A stretch of 64,000 bases of DNA from NCBI RefSeq assembly GCF_004379255.2, contig NW_024598811.1:1-64000 (forward strand), in the 5' to 3' direction. Both the position numbers and the translations under genes were made by a program. The notes beneath the pieces were generated by a model. That model made no database searches, had not been told where the DNA came from, and was given only the letters and a program-made list of their open reading frames with translations. This document shows, one piece after another, positions 31,205-42,257 of the stretch (position 1 is the stretch's first letter; each line of letters opens with the position of its first letter). Source of the DNA: Salvia splendens (lineage: Eukaryota > Streptophyta > Magnoliopsida > Lamiales > Lamiaceae).

Positions 31205-34099
31205 TTAACAAGTAGGATCCGCGTACCCAAAGGAGACGAAGTCCCTCCTTGATATTCAATGAGATGTTGCTCTTTGTTCGTTGCGTGCTCCTCGGCATCG
31301 TCAAGTGGAGAGCCGTCTCCAATCCTCTCGGTCCCCACTTGCATGTCCATGGCCGAGTCGTCCGCTTCCCCACAATTGTCTACATCAAATTCTCCATTCG
31401 CCATGAGGGAGTAGTATTGGTTAGTGCTCATGTGATTCTTACTTGAGAAGAAACCACGCCCCCTAGTCATTGCTTGGCGTACGCCCCCTCTCGCACTCCC
31501 TCGTGTAGGCGGGGACACCGATCGGCTCGCCTTGGTGTACTCCCATTCCGCATCCATATCTCCATGAATTGGTGAAGGTGGCTCGGTGGTTGGGGGTGTT
31601 GGGTTCCCTTTTCCCCCTCCCCCGCGCTTGAGGCCCACTTTGAATGTTCCGGGGCGCGAAGCATTCCCTCCTTGGGTTCCACCCATAATGTCCGGACCAT
31701 CCCAAGTTGCATCCCCTTTCCTCCTCTCCATTTGAATTGTTGTTAGGACGATTCCCGGCATTGCCCTTATTCTTCCCTTGGCGGTTCCCTTCATTGGAGT
31801 TAGGATTGTGCCTCACCGCATCTTGCATGCCCTTCATACCGTGGCCTTCGGGGTTTGCCTTCTTTGGCGGGTTGATATTGTAGTTTCGTTTCGGCGGCCT
31901 TTCCTTTTTGCCCATCGCATAGCACACATCACTTGCATGGCCAACATATTTACACTCTCAGCAATAGGATGGGATCTTATCCCACCGGACTTGTTGCACC
32001 AACTCGCGGCCGTACAAGTCAAGGATTATCTCTTCAGGGGGCGGTTTGGTGATGTCAATCTCAATACAAATGCGGGCAAAGGAGAGTCTCGTCTTGGTAG
32101 CCGTGGCCCGATCAACTTGGATTGATCAAACAGGTGAATTGGGAGTCCGATTAAATTACACCAAATTGCTGCTATCGGGGACTCACAATATGCATCGAAA
32201 TCCGGGGACCATTTGAAGACCCTCATTGGGTGGCGATCAATGAGCCAAACGGGTGTTCCCTTTGGGCCTCCAAGAAGCCGGGCATAATCCGCCAAATCCT
32301 CGCATTGGATAAGGATATGTTTAGCATTAATGTATTTCCAATTGAAGCCACATCGGAATTTAATGTTATCTAGAGTTTTTTGAATTTGATGGCCCGTAGG
32401 AATAGAATGTGAAAACTTACCCACAATGGCGTGCCCCATGCTATCAGCAAGCTTTTGTGTTTCAGCCCCGGAGAAGTAGATGGCCGGAACTCCATTGGAC
32501 ATGGAGGCAAAACCAATGTTTTGGATCTGTTCCGGCACGAAGACTTGAGGACCATTGGGTTCGGGAGAACCCTTAAGTAACTCCGCCATCGATTTCGGCC
32601 TACTAGAGGTACCCGAGGGAACTTCGGCAACCCCTTCTCGGCTAGCGACCATCGGCCCTCGTGTCGCGGCCTCGTGGGATAGGTCACTCATGGCCATCGG
32701 CTGGTCCTGGACAGCCGTGACGGAACTAGTCGGAGCTTCGCCCACCATCGGGTTGGTAGGTGGTGTCGGGGTGGCCGTATGACCCTCGGCCCCAACCTTG
32801 GTGGCCGCACCCCTGTGAGCTTCCCTTCCAGCCAGGTTCACATTCACCTCCGCACGCTGTGCCAGGCCAGGCGGCTCCGGCCTCGACCAAGCCACAAAAG
32901 CCGTCGACTTTGTCGCGCCAGCCTAGAACGTGTCTCGAAGTTTTAAGGTCCGTTCTCTCGCTAGAGGGGGAAACTCTTCAAAGGAGGGGATGAAAGGCCC
33001 CGTAGGTGCAAGCAAGGCTTGGTCGGACTCCGGAAGGGAAGAGTAGTGAGACCCATCGGCCATGTGCGCATCCTCCGGCTGGCCGGCGTCGAGAAGTGGT
33101 TGGGCGGTCATGGTGTCTAGCTTGTCCGCCAAATCAAGGCTGCGAGGTGTAGGAGATGGGTAGTTTTTGGCTGCATTAGCCCTCCAAAGGCTAGGACATC
33201 ACGTGACATTCCAAGTGGGCAACGGCCGGTAGTTTTTGCCAAGCCACTTTCGAAAAGAGTTTTTGTTCCCACTTCCAATTCGGGTAAGTTGACTTCCACT
33301 ACTTCCAATGAGTCTTTTGCTTTTGCTGCCGCATGTACTTTAGGTTTGTCATGATCCGGAGGCGTCACGTCCTCCTCTCCGACGGCATGGTCGTCGCCGG
33401 CGGCCGCAACGGCAACCTGGTCGGAATTTTGATATTTGGAGGCCATGGTCGATAGGACCGCATTGGCAATGGCCAATTGGCATTCCTTGGTGCCCGAAGC
33501 ACTTTCTACTTCATCCCGCCGGCCGTTGTCCCCTTGATCACTCGGCGGGCTCCCCGGAAAGATGGTCCCTTTGCACTTAGGGCTCCCGGGTGGGGACGAG
33601 TATTCCGACCCGCACTCGAGCCTCTTCCAAGGTTGTTTGTCCTCCAGAAGGGGTGAAAGAACAAACCTTTTCCGACCATTTCCTTTAGTTGGAGGAGCCG
33701 GCGTACTTTTCCTCATTTTGAGTTTTGTGGCTTTTTGCTTTCCTCTTCTTGCTCGGAGGATTAGGGATGGGGTCCTCGGCCGACCGAAAGACCATGCGCT
33801 GGTCCGAGATGGTGCGAAGTTCCTCGGGCACCGGCGACGTGTCCGGCGGATGGTCCGGCATGGCCGAGCGTGTACCAAGTCACCAGCGTGGTCGGGGGGG
33901 AAGCGAAGGTGACGGTGTAAGATCCGACACAAAGGCGGAGGCCGGCAGCGTTTAGGGTCGTGAGGGTTGAAAGAAGGCCGTGGGTTGTGGTCGGAGTGGA
34001 GGGGAGGGAAGCGAGGGTGAAGACCTTGAGTTGAAGAGGGCGGCGGTGGTTGGGAACGGTGTTACAAGGCGGGACAATAGGGAGTTGTGTTTAGAGAGC
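31205..34099 (-). pseudogene. LINE family A (A1), ORF1 and 5' UTR
   Basis: Antisense ORF1: N-terminal low-complexity part with GRKRFVLSPLLEDKQPWKR (33,932-33,117), then SMAELLKGSPEP near 32,590, DUF4283 (32,470-32,110) and the zinc knuckle near 31,960-31,920, where one cysteine codon is altered or shifted (the + strand reads CTCTCAGCAATAG). A short deletion near 32,125 removes the FAIGKLLG segment. The 5' end at 34,099 lacks the first arm of the terminal hairpin. The normal TAA-NN-ATG junction to ORF2 is kept at 31,207-31,200. Confidence 0.88.
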
Positions 34100-35182
34100 C
34101 TTTGAGTCGCCAATTGTTGCCGTGTGGTGTAACATATTAGGTATACCGGCTCATCTCTATGAGGAATCGGCCCTCTTGGCAATCGGTAAGCTCCTTGGCA
34201 AGCCACTGCAAGCCGACGATCATGCCACAATTCATCAAAGCCGACTCTCCTTCGCAAGGATTTGCGTAGAGATTGACATCTCTACTCCCCCGACGGAAGA
34301 GATCATCCTTAATATCCGAGGCAAAAACTCGAGGTACAATGTGGCATGGGACCGTATTCCATTGTTTTGTGATAATTGTAAACATGTTGGGCATGAGAAA
34401 GAGGATTGCCATGCAGCGGGAAGGAAGTCTTGGGGTAGAGACAAGGGTCGCCGAGCATCATACAAGGAGAACCTTTCAAGCCATGCCGCCAAGATCATCC
34501 ACCGTGAGTGGCGCCCAAAGGCGAATGGCACTCCATCGTCCATTGGACAGTTGGAGAAGTCCAAAGAATGTAACAACCACGCGGAGTACATCGAGGGTAC
34601 ATTGAGTGCGGGATCGTCGAAGTCAAGAGTGGCTAGTAGGAGTCACCCAAATGTGGATGAGGATGGCTTCCAATTGGTGTCGAGGAGGAGGAAAGGAAAA
34701 GTGCATGAGGGCATATGCACACCAAGGCTCCACACGTGGATGATTGGCATTTGAAGGAGAATGTTGCTACGGTGACATTTGGGAGTGTCCCATCGGGTGC
34801 GAATGACGCGAGCTTTAGCTCCATGAGTGTCGCATGTGGGCGCCCCAACCGGGAGATAGAGGGCCACATCGAGGACCTTGATCCAGGAGGGCATGTACCT
34901 AGCGGAGGTATCCCTATTGCGGGCCTTAGCTAGGTGATGGACAGAAGTGTTGGGGATACAAAGGTTGTATCAAATGTTAATTGGATTTTGAGAGTATATC
35001 GATGACCACCTCTAGTTGTTGGGGAGGCCCTCGTTGTACTCTAATTTGTCATGCCTTGGCGAGTCGTCACTTTTGGGCGACTCGGCGTATGTTTGTTTGT
35101 AACCAATGGTTTTGGTAATGCACAGGTGTGGGTCCGCCTCAACCCTCCGCCCTTTGGGGTGTGTTTGAATAATAAAAAAAAA
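34100..35182 (+). pseudogene. Half-LINE H2, 3' half (copy 1)
   Basis: Resumes H2 at ESPIVAVWCNILGIPAHL. It carries the zinc knuckle CDNCKHVGHEKEDC near 34,365-34,410, the basic segment, a one-base loss near 34,712 that shifts the frame (GGGCATATG where H3 has GGGCGATATG), the family H 3' UTR, and poly(A) at 35,174-35,182. It also has three extra bases (ADDHAT for ADHAT). Both changes recur in the duplicate, so they are older than the duplication. Confidence 0.93.
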
Positions 35183-36590
35183 GGTATGGACCTGCAGAGG
35201 TGTTTTGTGTCTTGAAGATGGGTCCTCCGTGACCAGACTTCTAGCCTCTCCGGAATGGTGTCATTAATTCGTATGGAAGAAGCCGAACCCTCGAACCATT
35301 CATCAAACTCGCCCCATACTCTAGAGGCTCCCCACCCTTGAATAAAAAGGTGTTGAAGCGACTCCGTGTGTGGACTGTGGGGGCAGCATTGACACTTTAA
35401 CTCCATTTCGATGTTCCTCCATTGTAGCTTAGAATCCACCGGGATTTGGTTCGACAACATTCTCCAATTGAAAATTGCTATTGAGTTGGTAAGGCCAGCC
35501 ATCCAAATATCCTCCAGCCCCTGGATTTCCGGCCTCCTTGCGCGGGTCGTTTCCCAAGTAGAAGCCATCGAAAAGTCACCGAGCCAGGATAGCGACCAAC
35601 GAGGAACAATCGGTTCCCCCGATACGATTGGCGTGTCTAGGATGTGTGTGATCACCTGCTGCGAGATCCCAGCCTGGTATTGGAGCAGCTGGAGCTTAGC
35701 CTCGTCCCATGCTCCTTCTCTTATGAAATCCGCCCCCAAGGTAGTCGGGGGTCCTCGGTCATCGATGGAAAGGTCCCTAAGCGCCGTGTCTCCGAGCCAT
35801 ATGTCATCCCAGAAATAGATGTCTCCTTGGCCAACCACCCATCTGATGTAGGGATTGGCTTGGGCACGCGCTCTCAGGAGTCTCTTCCACGTCGGGCTGT
35901 TTTTCCCTGTTGGACGGGACGCCAGGGGAGAGGTCTTGAAACAATATTTGGCCTTCATATACTTGGCCCATAGAGAGTTTTGTTCACGAAAGCGCCACCA
36001 TAGCTTGATGTTGAAGGCTCGGAGGACCTCTTTGAATTTGCGGATTCCTAGCCCTCCCTCGGCAGTCGGCCTACAAATTTGATCCCAACCAATCCAATGT
36101 GTCTTTTTTCTCTCATTGGTCGAGCCCCAAAAGAAGCGTGCCAATTGTTGATCAAAAAGTTTGAGCGCCCCGGCCGTGGGCTCAATGGCCTGGAAAATGT
36201 GAAGAGGTACCGCCTCTAGTGTGCTCTTGATAAGTGTAAGCCATCCTCAAAAGGATAGGTGACGGTGAGCCCATCCGGAGATTCGTGCTGCTATCTTTTC
36301 CCGAAGGAACATAAACATATCTGTTCGTTTGATGCCACGATAAATAGGAACCCCTAGGTAGAGGAAAGGAAAGGTACCTTGTGAGAAACCTCCCTCGGAT
36401 TGTATGAGATTAGCACTCTCTTCATGACAATCGGCAATGTAGAAGTTGCTCTTTGAGAGATTGATTTGTTTCCCTGACACCTTCTCATAATCTTCTAGGC
36501 ATGACCGGAGCCGCCTAAGGGGAGTGGTCACCGCTTGGGTAAAGATGATGATATCGTCGGCGTAGGCAAGATGGCTGATCTCCAAGCACA
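35183..36590 (-). pseudogene. LINE family A (A2), ORF2 segment from RT palm to zf-RVT (copy 1)
   Basis: Antisense ORF2, open from 36,144 to about 35,190 ([14 protein letters not shown] to CRSIP). It covers the thumb, the connection and zf-RVT ([17 protein letters not shown] near 35,390-35,340). Upstream, 36,590-36,240 holds YADD and [10 protein letters not shown], with a frame loss at 36,247. H2 was inserted at the CRSIP codons; the matching downstream part is at 19,317-20,312. Confidence 0.9.
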
Positions 36591-37242
36591 ATTCGGGTAA
36601 GTTGACTTCCACTACTTCCAATGAGTCTTTTGCTTTTGCTGCCGCATGTACTTTAGGTTTGTCATGATCCGGAGGCATCACGTCCTCCTCTTCGACGGCA
36701 TGGTCGTCGCCGGTGGCCGCACCGGCAACCTGGTCGGAATTTTGATTTTTGGAGGCCATGGTCGATAGGACCGCATTGGCAATGGCCAATTGGCATTCCT
36801 TGGTGCCCGAAGCACTTTCTACTTCATCCCGCCGGCCGTTGTCCCCTTGATCACTCGGCGGGCTCCCCGGAAAGATGGTCCCTTTGCACTTAGGGCTCCC
36901 GGGTGGGGACGAGTATTCCGACCCGAACTCGAGCCTCTTCCAAGGTTGTTTGTCCTCCGGAAGGGGTGAAAGAACAAACCTTTTCCGACCATTTCCTTTA
37001 GTTGGAGGAGCCGGCGTACTTTTCCTCATTTTGAGTTTTGTGGCTTTTTGCTTTCCTCTTCTTGCTCGGAGGATTAGGGATGGGGTCCTCGGCCGATCGA
37101 AAGACCATGCACTGGTCCGAGATGGTGCGAGGTTCCTCGGGCCCCGGCGACGTGTCCGGCGGATGGTCCGGCATGGCCGAGCGTGTGCGAAGTCACCAGT
37201 GTGGTCGGGAGGAAGCGAAGGTGACGGTGTAAGATCCGACAC
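36247..37242 (-). pseudogene. Fusion ORF across duplication junction: LINE ORF1 N-terminus + RT palm
   Basis: A 331-codon open frame created by the tandem duplication. The first about 217 codons are the family A ORF1 N-terminus from A1 (with KRFVLSPLPEDKQPWKR). At 36,590/36,591 it joins in frame to A2 ORF2 at [16 protein letters not shown] and continues through [10 protein letters not shown] to WAHRHLSF. It is a by-product of rearrangement; nothing suggests it is expressed. Confidence 0.85.
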
Positions 37243-39902
37243 AAAGGCGGAGGCCGGCAGCGTTTAGGGTCGTGAGGGTTGAAAGAAGGCCGTGGGTTGT
37301 GGTCGGAGTGGAGGGGAGGGAAGCGAGGGTGAAGACCTTGAGTTGAAGAGGGCGGCGGTGGTTGGGAACGGTGTTACAAGGCGGGACAATAGGGAGTTGT
37401 GTTTAGAGAGCCTTTGAGTCGCCAATTGTTGCCGTGTGGTGTAACATATTAGGTATACCGGCTCATCTCTATGAGGAATCGGCCCTCTTGGCAATCGGTA
37501 AGCTCCTTGGCAAGCCACTACAAGCCGACGATCATGCCACAATTCATCAAAGCCGACTCTCCTTCGCAAGGATTTGCGTAGAGATTGACATCTCTACTCC
37601 CCCGACGGAAGAGATCATCCTTAATATCCGAGGCAAAGACTCGAGGTACAATGTGGCATGGGACCGTATTCCATTGTTTTGTGATAATTGTAAACATGTT
37701 GGGCATGAGAAAGAGGATTGCCATGCAGCGGGAAGGAAGTCTTGGGGTAGAGACAAGGGTCGCCGAGCATCATACAAGGAGAACCTTTCAAGCCATGCCG
37801 CCAAGATCATCCACCGTGAGTGGCGCCCAAAGGCGAATGGCACTCCATCGTCCATTGGACAGTTGGAGAAGTCCAAAGATTGTAACAACCACGCGGAGTA
37901 CATCGAGGGTACATTGAGTGCGGGATCGTCGAAGTCAAGAGTGGCTAGTAGGAGTCACCCAAATGTGGATGAGGATGGCTTCCAATTGGTGTCGAGGAGG
38001 AGGAAAGGAAAAGTGCATGAGGGCATATGCACACCAAGGCTCCACACGTGGATGATTGGCATTTGAAGGAGAATGTTGCTACGGTGACATTTGGGAGTGT
38101 CCCATCGGGTGCGAATGACGCGAGCTTTAGCTCCATGAGTGTCGCATGTAGGCGCCCCAACCGGGAGATAGAGGGCCACATCGAGGACCTTGATCTAGGA
38201 GGGCATGTACCTAGCGGAGGTATCCCTATTGCGGGCCTTAGCTAGGTGATGGACAGAAGTGTTGGGGATACAAAGGTTGTATCAAATGTTAATTGGATTT
38301 TGAGAGTATATCGATGACCACCTCTAGTTGTTAGGGAGGCCCTCGTTGTACTCTAATTTGTCATGCCTTGGCGAGTCGTCACTTTTGGGCGACTCGGTGT
38401 ATGTTTGTTTGTAACCAATGGTTTTGGTAATGCACAGGTGTGGGTCCGCCTCAACCCTCCGCCCTTTGGGGTGTGTTCGAATAATAAAAAAAAAGGTATG
38501 GACCTGCAGAGGTGTTTTGTGTCTTGAAGATGGGTCCTCCGTGACCAGACTTCTAGCCTCTCCGGAATGGTGTCATTAATTCGTATGGAAGAAGCCGAAC
38601 CCTCGAACCATTCATCAAACTCGCCCCATACTCTAGAGGCTCCCCACCCTTGAATAAAAAGGTGTTGGAGCGACTCCGTGTGTGGACTGTGGGGGCAGCA
38701 TTGACACTTTGACGCCATTTCGATGTTCCTCCATTGTAGCTTAGAATCCACCGGGATTTGGTTCGACAACATTCTCCAATTGAAAATTGCTATTGAGTTG
38801 GTAAGGCCAGCCATCCAAATGTCCTCCAGCCCCTAGATTTTCGGCCTCCTTGCGCGGGTCGTTTCCCAAGTAGAAGCCACCGAAAAGTCACCGAGCCAGG
38901 ATAGCGACCAACGAGGAACATTCGGTTCCCCCGATACGATTGGCGTGTCTAGGATGTGTGTGATCACCTGCTGCGAGATCCCAGCCTGGTATTGGAGCAG
39001 CTGGAGCTTAGCCTCGTCCCATGCTCCTTCACTTATGAAATCCGCCCCCAAGGTAGTCGGGGCTCCTCGGTCATCGATGGAAAGGTCCCTAAGCGCCGTG
39101 TCTCCGAGCCATATGTCATCCCAGAAATAGATGTCTCCTTGGCCAACCACCCATCTGATGTAGGGATTGGCTTGGGCACGCGCTCTCAGGAGTCTCTTCC
39201 ACGTCGGGCTGTTTTTCCCTGTTGGACGGGACGCCAGGGGAGAGGTCTTGAAACAATATTTGGCCTTCATATACTTGGCCCATAGAGAGTTTTGTTCATG
39301 AAAGCGCCACCATAGCTTGATGTTGAAGGCTCGGAGGACCTCTTTGAATTTGCGGATTCCTAGCCCCCCCCTCGGCAGTCGGCCTACAAATTTGATCCCA
39401 ACCAATCCAATGTGTCTTTTTTCTCTAATTGGTCGAGCCCCAAAAGAAGCGTGCCAATTGTTGATCAAAAAGTTTGAGCGCCCCGGCCGTGGGCTCAATG
39501 GCCTGGAAAATGTGAAGAGGTACCCCCTCTAGTGTGCTCTTGATAAGTGTAAGCCTTCCTCCAAAGGATAGGTGACGGTGTGCCCATCCGGAGATTCGTG
39601 CTGCTATCTTTTCCCGAAGGAACATAAACATATCTGTTCGTTTGATGCCACGATAAATAGGAACCCCTAGGTAGAGGAAAGGAAAGGTACCTTGTGAGAA
39701 ACCTCCCGCGGATTGTATGAGATTAGCACTCTCTTCATGACAATCGGCAATGTAGAAGTTGCTCTTTGAGAGATTGATTTGTTGCCCTGACACCTTCTCA
39801 TAATCTTCTAGGCATGACCGGAGCCGCCTAAGGGGAGTGGTCACCGCTTGGGTAAAGATGATGATATCGTCAGCGTAGGCAAGATGGCTGATCTCCAAGC
39901 AC
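36591..39902. repeat. Tandem duplication, unit 2 (3,312 bp)
   Basis: Second unit, colinear with 33,279-36,590. It ends at CTCCAAGCA near 39,902, after which single-copy A2 sequence (CTTTCGGGTGGG) continues. Confidence 0.95.
37412..38494 (+). pseudogene. Half-LINE H2, 3' half (copy 2)
   Basis: Duplicate of 34,100-35,182, including the frame-shifting base loss, the ADDHAT insertion and the poly(A). It is an orphan 3' half without its own 5' end: it arose by DNA duplication, not by retrotransposition. Confidence 0.94.
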
Positions 39903-41609
39903 TTTCGGGTGGGTTGCACTTCGAGATCTCATGGAACATTTCTTGGGCTAGCAAGACGTTATCGTTGAGGAGGCGGCCTTTCACAAAGCCAATTTGGTTC
40001 GGTGAAATAAGGCGTGGGAGAAGGAGAGCTAACCTTGCCTTATGAATTTTTGTGATGACCTTGTTGATGACGTTGCATAGACTAATGGGGCGGTAGTCAC
40101 CCCACGAGTCCGGCGATACTTTTTTGGGGATGAGGACTATACTTGTTGCCGTGACACTTCGGGGGAGGAAGGCCCCTCGAAAGAATTGGCAAATTGCTGC
40201 AACCACATCCGATCCGATAATACCCCAACAAGCTTGGAAGAAGGAGGCCGAAACCATCCGGGCCTGGGGCACTGTCTCCCGAGATGCCAAATACGGCTCT
40301 TTTGATCTCCTCCTCACCCGGCTCTTCGGCCCCAATGCGCCCATGTCGTCCGAGGGAGGGAGTGGGTCTATAAGGCTAAGATCCGGCTCCATTAGCGCCA
40401 AGGGGTTGGGTGCTAGGAGTTTTTGGAAGAAAAGAACCGCCGACTCTCTAATCTCCGCTTCATCAGAGAGATCCCGTCCGTCAGCTTTAATCTTGTGAAT
40501 ACGCATCCGGATTCTCTTTTGCTTAACCCAACTTTGATAGAATCTCGTATTTTTATCTCCCTCCGTGAGCCATCAGAGAGTAGTTTTTTGACGCCAGAAA
40601 TCTTCCTCCATTCTCAAGAGACAAATGTACTCGGCAATGAGTTTGTTAATTCCCATCCTATTCTCTGGCGAAGGCCTCTCCTCAAAGTCGGCTTGGGCCT
40701 TCACAATTTTGTCTTCAAAGTCCCTGAGATTAGTGTGGATATTCCCAAAGACCTCCTTGTTCCATTTCTTCAAGGTTTTCTTGATTCTAGCAAGTTTGAT
40801 TTGGAGGTTGAGAAGACCTTGTGCTTCCGTCGGCTTGCCCCAATCTTCTCGAACTAGATCACTGAAGCCATCATGGCGGATCCACATATTTTGAAAGCGG
40901 AAGGGGCTGCCCCCGGAGTGAGTACTTGGCAACTTGCACCGCACCAGCACCGGGCCATGATCCGAGGCCACCCGCGGAAGGTTTGTTGCCCTCACCGATT
41001 CAAAGATTCGGGCCCACGGTTCATTTACCAACACCCGATCTAGTCTTTCGAAGAGGCCATTCTTGGCCCACGTAAAGTCCGACCCATCATAGCCTGGGTC
41101 AAGTAGTCTGCAGTCCTCGATTGCTTCGGTGAAGTCGATCATCTCCGTTTGTCGATTAGTGTCACTTCTGGCCCTATCTCGGTAGAGAGGATGGTGTTAA
41201 AATCCCCGCCAATGACCCAAGGCATCCCTTCGGTGTTTACTGAAATTTCTCTCATTTTGTCCCAAAGCGCAACTCGTTCTCCCCTAGTACACTTTGCGTA
41301 CACGGCCGACACCATAATGGAACAAGGTAGCCACGGGCAAAGGTATTTCCCGTGGAGTATTTGGTCCGAGTCGTCCACCACCTCAAAATCCGCCCCGTCC
41401 TCCACAAAAAACCATATCTTCCCGTTGGAGTTTGCTGCCTTAAAATTCATCCCCAAAGCTTTAGAAAACTTCACCGGATTTGGGGCCGTGAGTGGTTCCA
41501 TGATTGCAAGACAATTAATTTTGTGAGATACAATTAGTCTTTTAAGGATGTTTTGGGTTGACGCATTCGCGATTCCCCTAACTTTCCAAAACATGAAGTT
41601 AATTAAAAT
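38495..41609 (-). pseudogene. LINE family A (A2), ORF2 (endonuclease, RT, zf-RVT)
   Basis: Antisense ORF2. Endonuclease region: WNVRG-like start near 41,590 (the expected ATG position reads ATT), IMEPL, GGDFNT near 41,200, SDHGPV near 40,955. [12 protein letters not shown] block near 40,270 (shifted), DYRPISLCN near 40,090, YADD near 39,865, [10 protein letters not shown] near 39,670. Thumb and zf-RVT follow to 38,495. Some palm sequence between FHEISK and [11 protein letters not shown] (near 39,900-39,925) is deleted, including the [10 protein letters not shown] block, so this RT could not work. The part below 39,902 is duplication unit 2. Confidence 0.88.
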
Positions 41610-41755
41610 GATTAACAAGAGGGGGACGTACCCGGTGGGTGTGAAGGCCCGCCTTGGAATGCAATGATTTGTAGATCATTTCCTTTTTGGCATGGTTCGG
41701 CTTCCATAAGATTGGGGTTCGCCTCGTCCACCTCCTCAACATGGGCCATGGAATT

Positions 41756-42257
41756 CTGGCGACCAATCTGGGTGGAATCAGATGCACAACAAGCAATCAA
41801 GCTGATTAATGACTCATGCTGGGGGCCGGCCCACCTCTGCCGAGTGACCTCGCGGATCAAACTCCTCAAGCGCCAACAGGACATGCGCTTCACCTTCATC
41901 CATCGGGAAGGTAATATAGCGCGGGAGATCTCCTTGCGAAAATTGGTATGGAGAGGATTGATTTTTGCAGAATGGGAGCCGGATCAGCACCAAGACACCT
42001 CGCAGCAATCGTGCGGATGGATGCAATCGGAACCCCAAACATCAGGGTTCAAAATGAGGAGGAAGAATGGGGATGACTGGCGGTCGAGAGGATTGTAGAT
42101 TGTTTGGTTTGGGCTATTTGTATTTTGCTTTTGGAAGGGAGTATGATGAGGTCCGGACCTGTTGTCACGGACCGCATACTACTCCTGCCTTAGATTTCGG
42201 GACACCACTTCTGGGTGTAGCCATGCGTTGTACTACCCACGAATCCTCCACCGTGTT
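41756..42257 (+). mobile_element. 5'-truncated LINE 3' end (A11) inside A2 ORF1
   Basis: Plus-strand RNase H C-terminal part (IWVESDAQQAIKLIND, then FTFIHREGN) and the family A 3' UTR, ending in the CCACGAATCCTCCACCGTG region with no poly(A) left. The frame is broken after HREGN. Antisense A2 ORF1 sequence lies on both sides (41,614-41,755 and from 42,258). No clear TSD was found. Confidence 0.82.

Larger units (their letters stand above)
33279..36590. repeat. Tandem duplication, unit 1 (3,312 bp)
   Basis: Unit 1 holds the start of A1 ORF1 with the A1 5' end, the 3' half of H2 and a piece of A2 ORF2. It is followed directly by unit 2 with about 1% difference by eye (for example at 33,365 against 36,677). 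The junction reads CCAAGCA|CAATTCGG, with at most one or two bases of shared sequence, so it did not arise by crossing over between long repeats. Confidence 0.95.

Noticed and set aside
37412..38494. A further independent half-LINE insertion with its own poly(A)
   Set aside because: It is colinear with 34,100-35,182 at an exact 3,312-bp offset, including its frameshift and flanks, so it is part of the tandem duplication.
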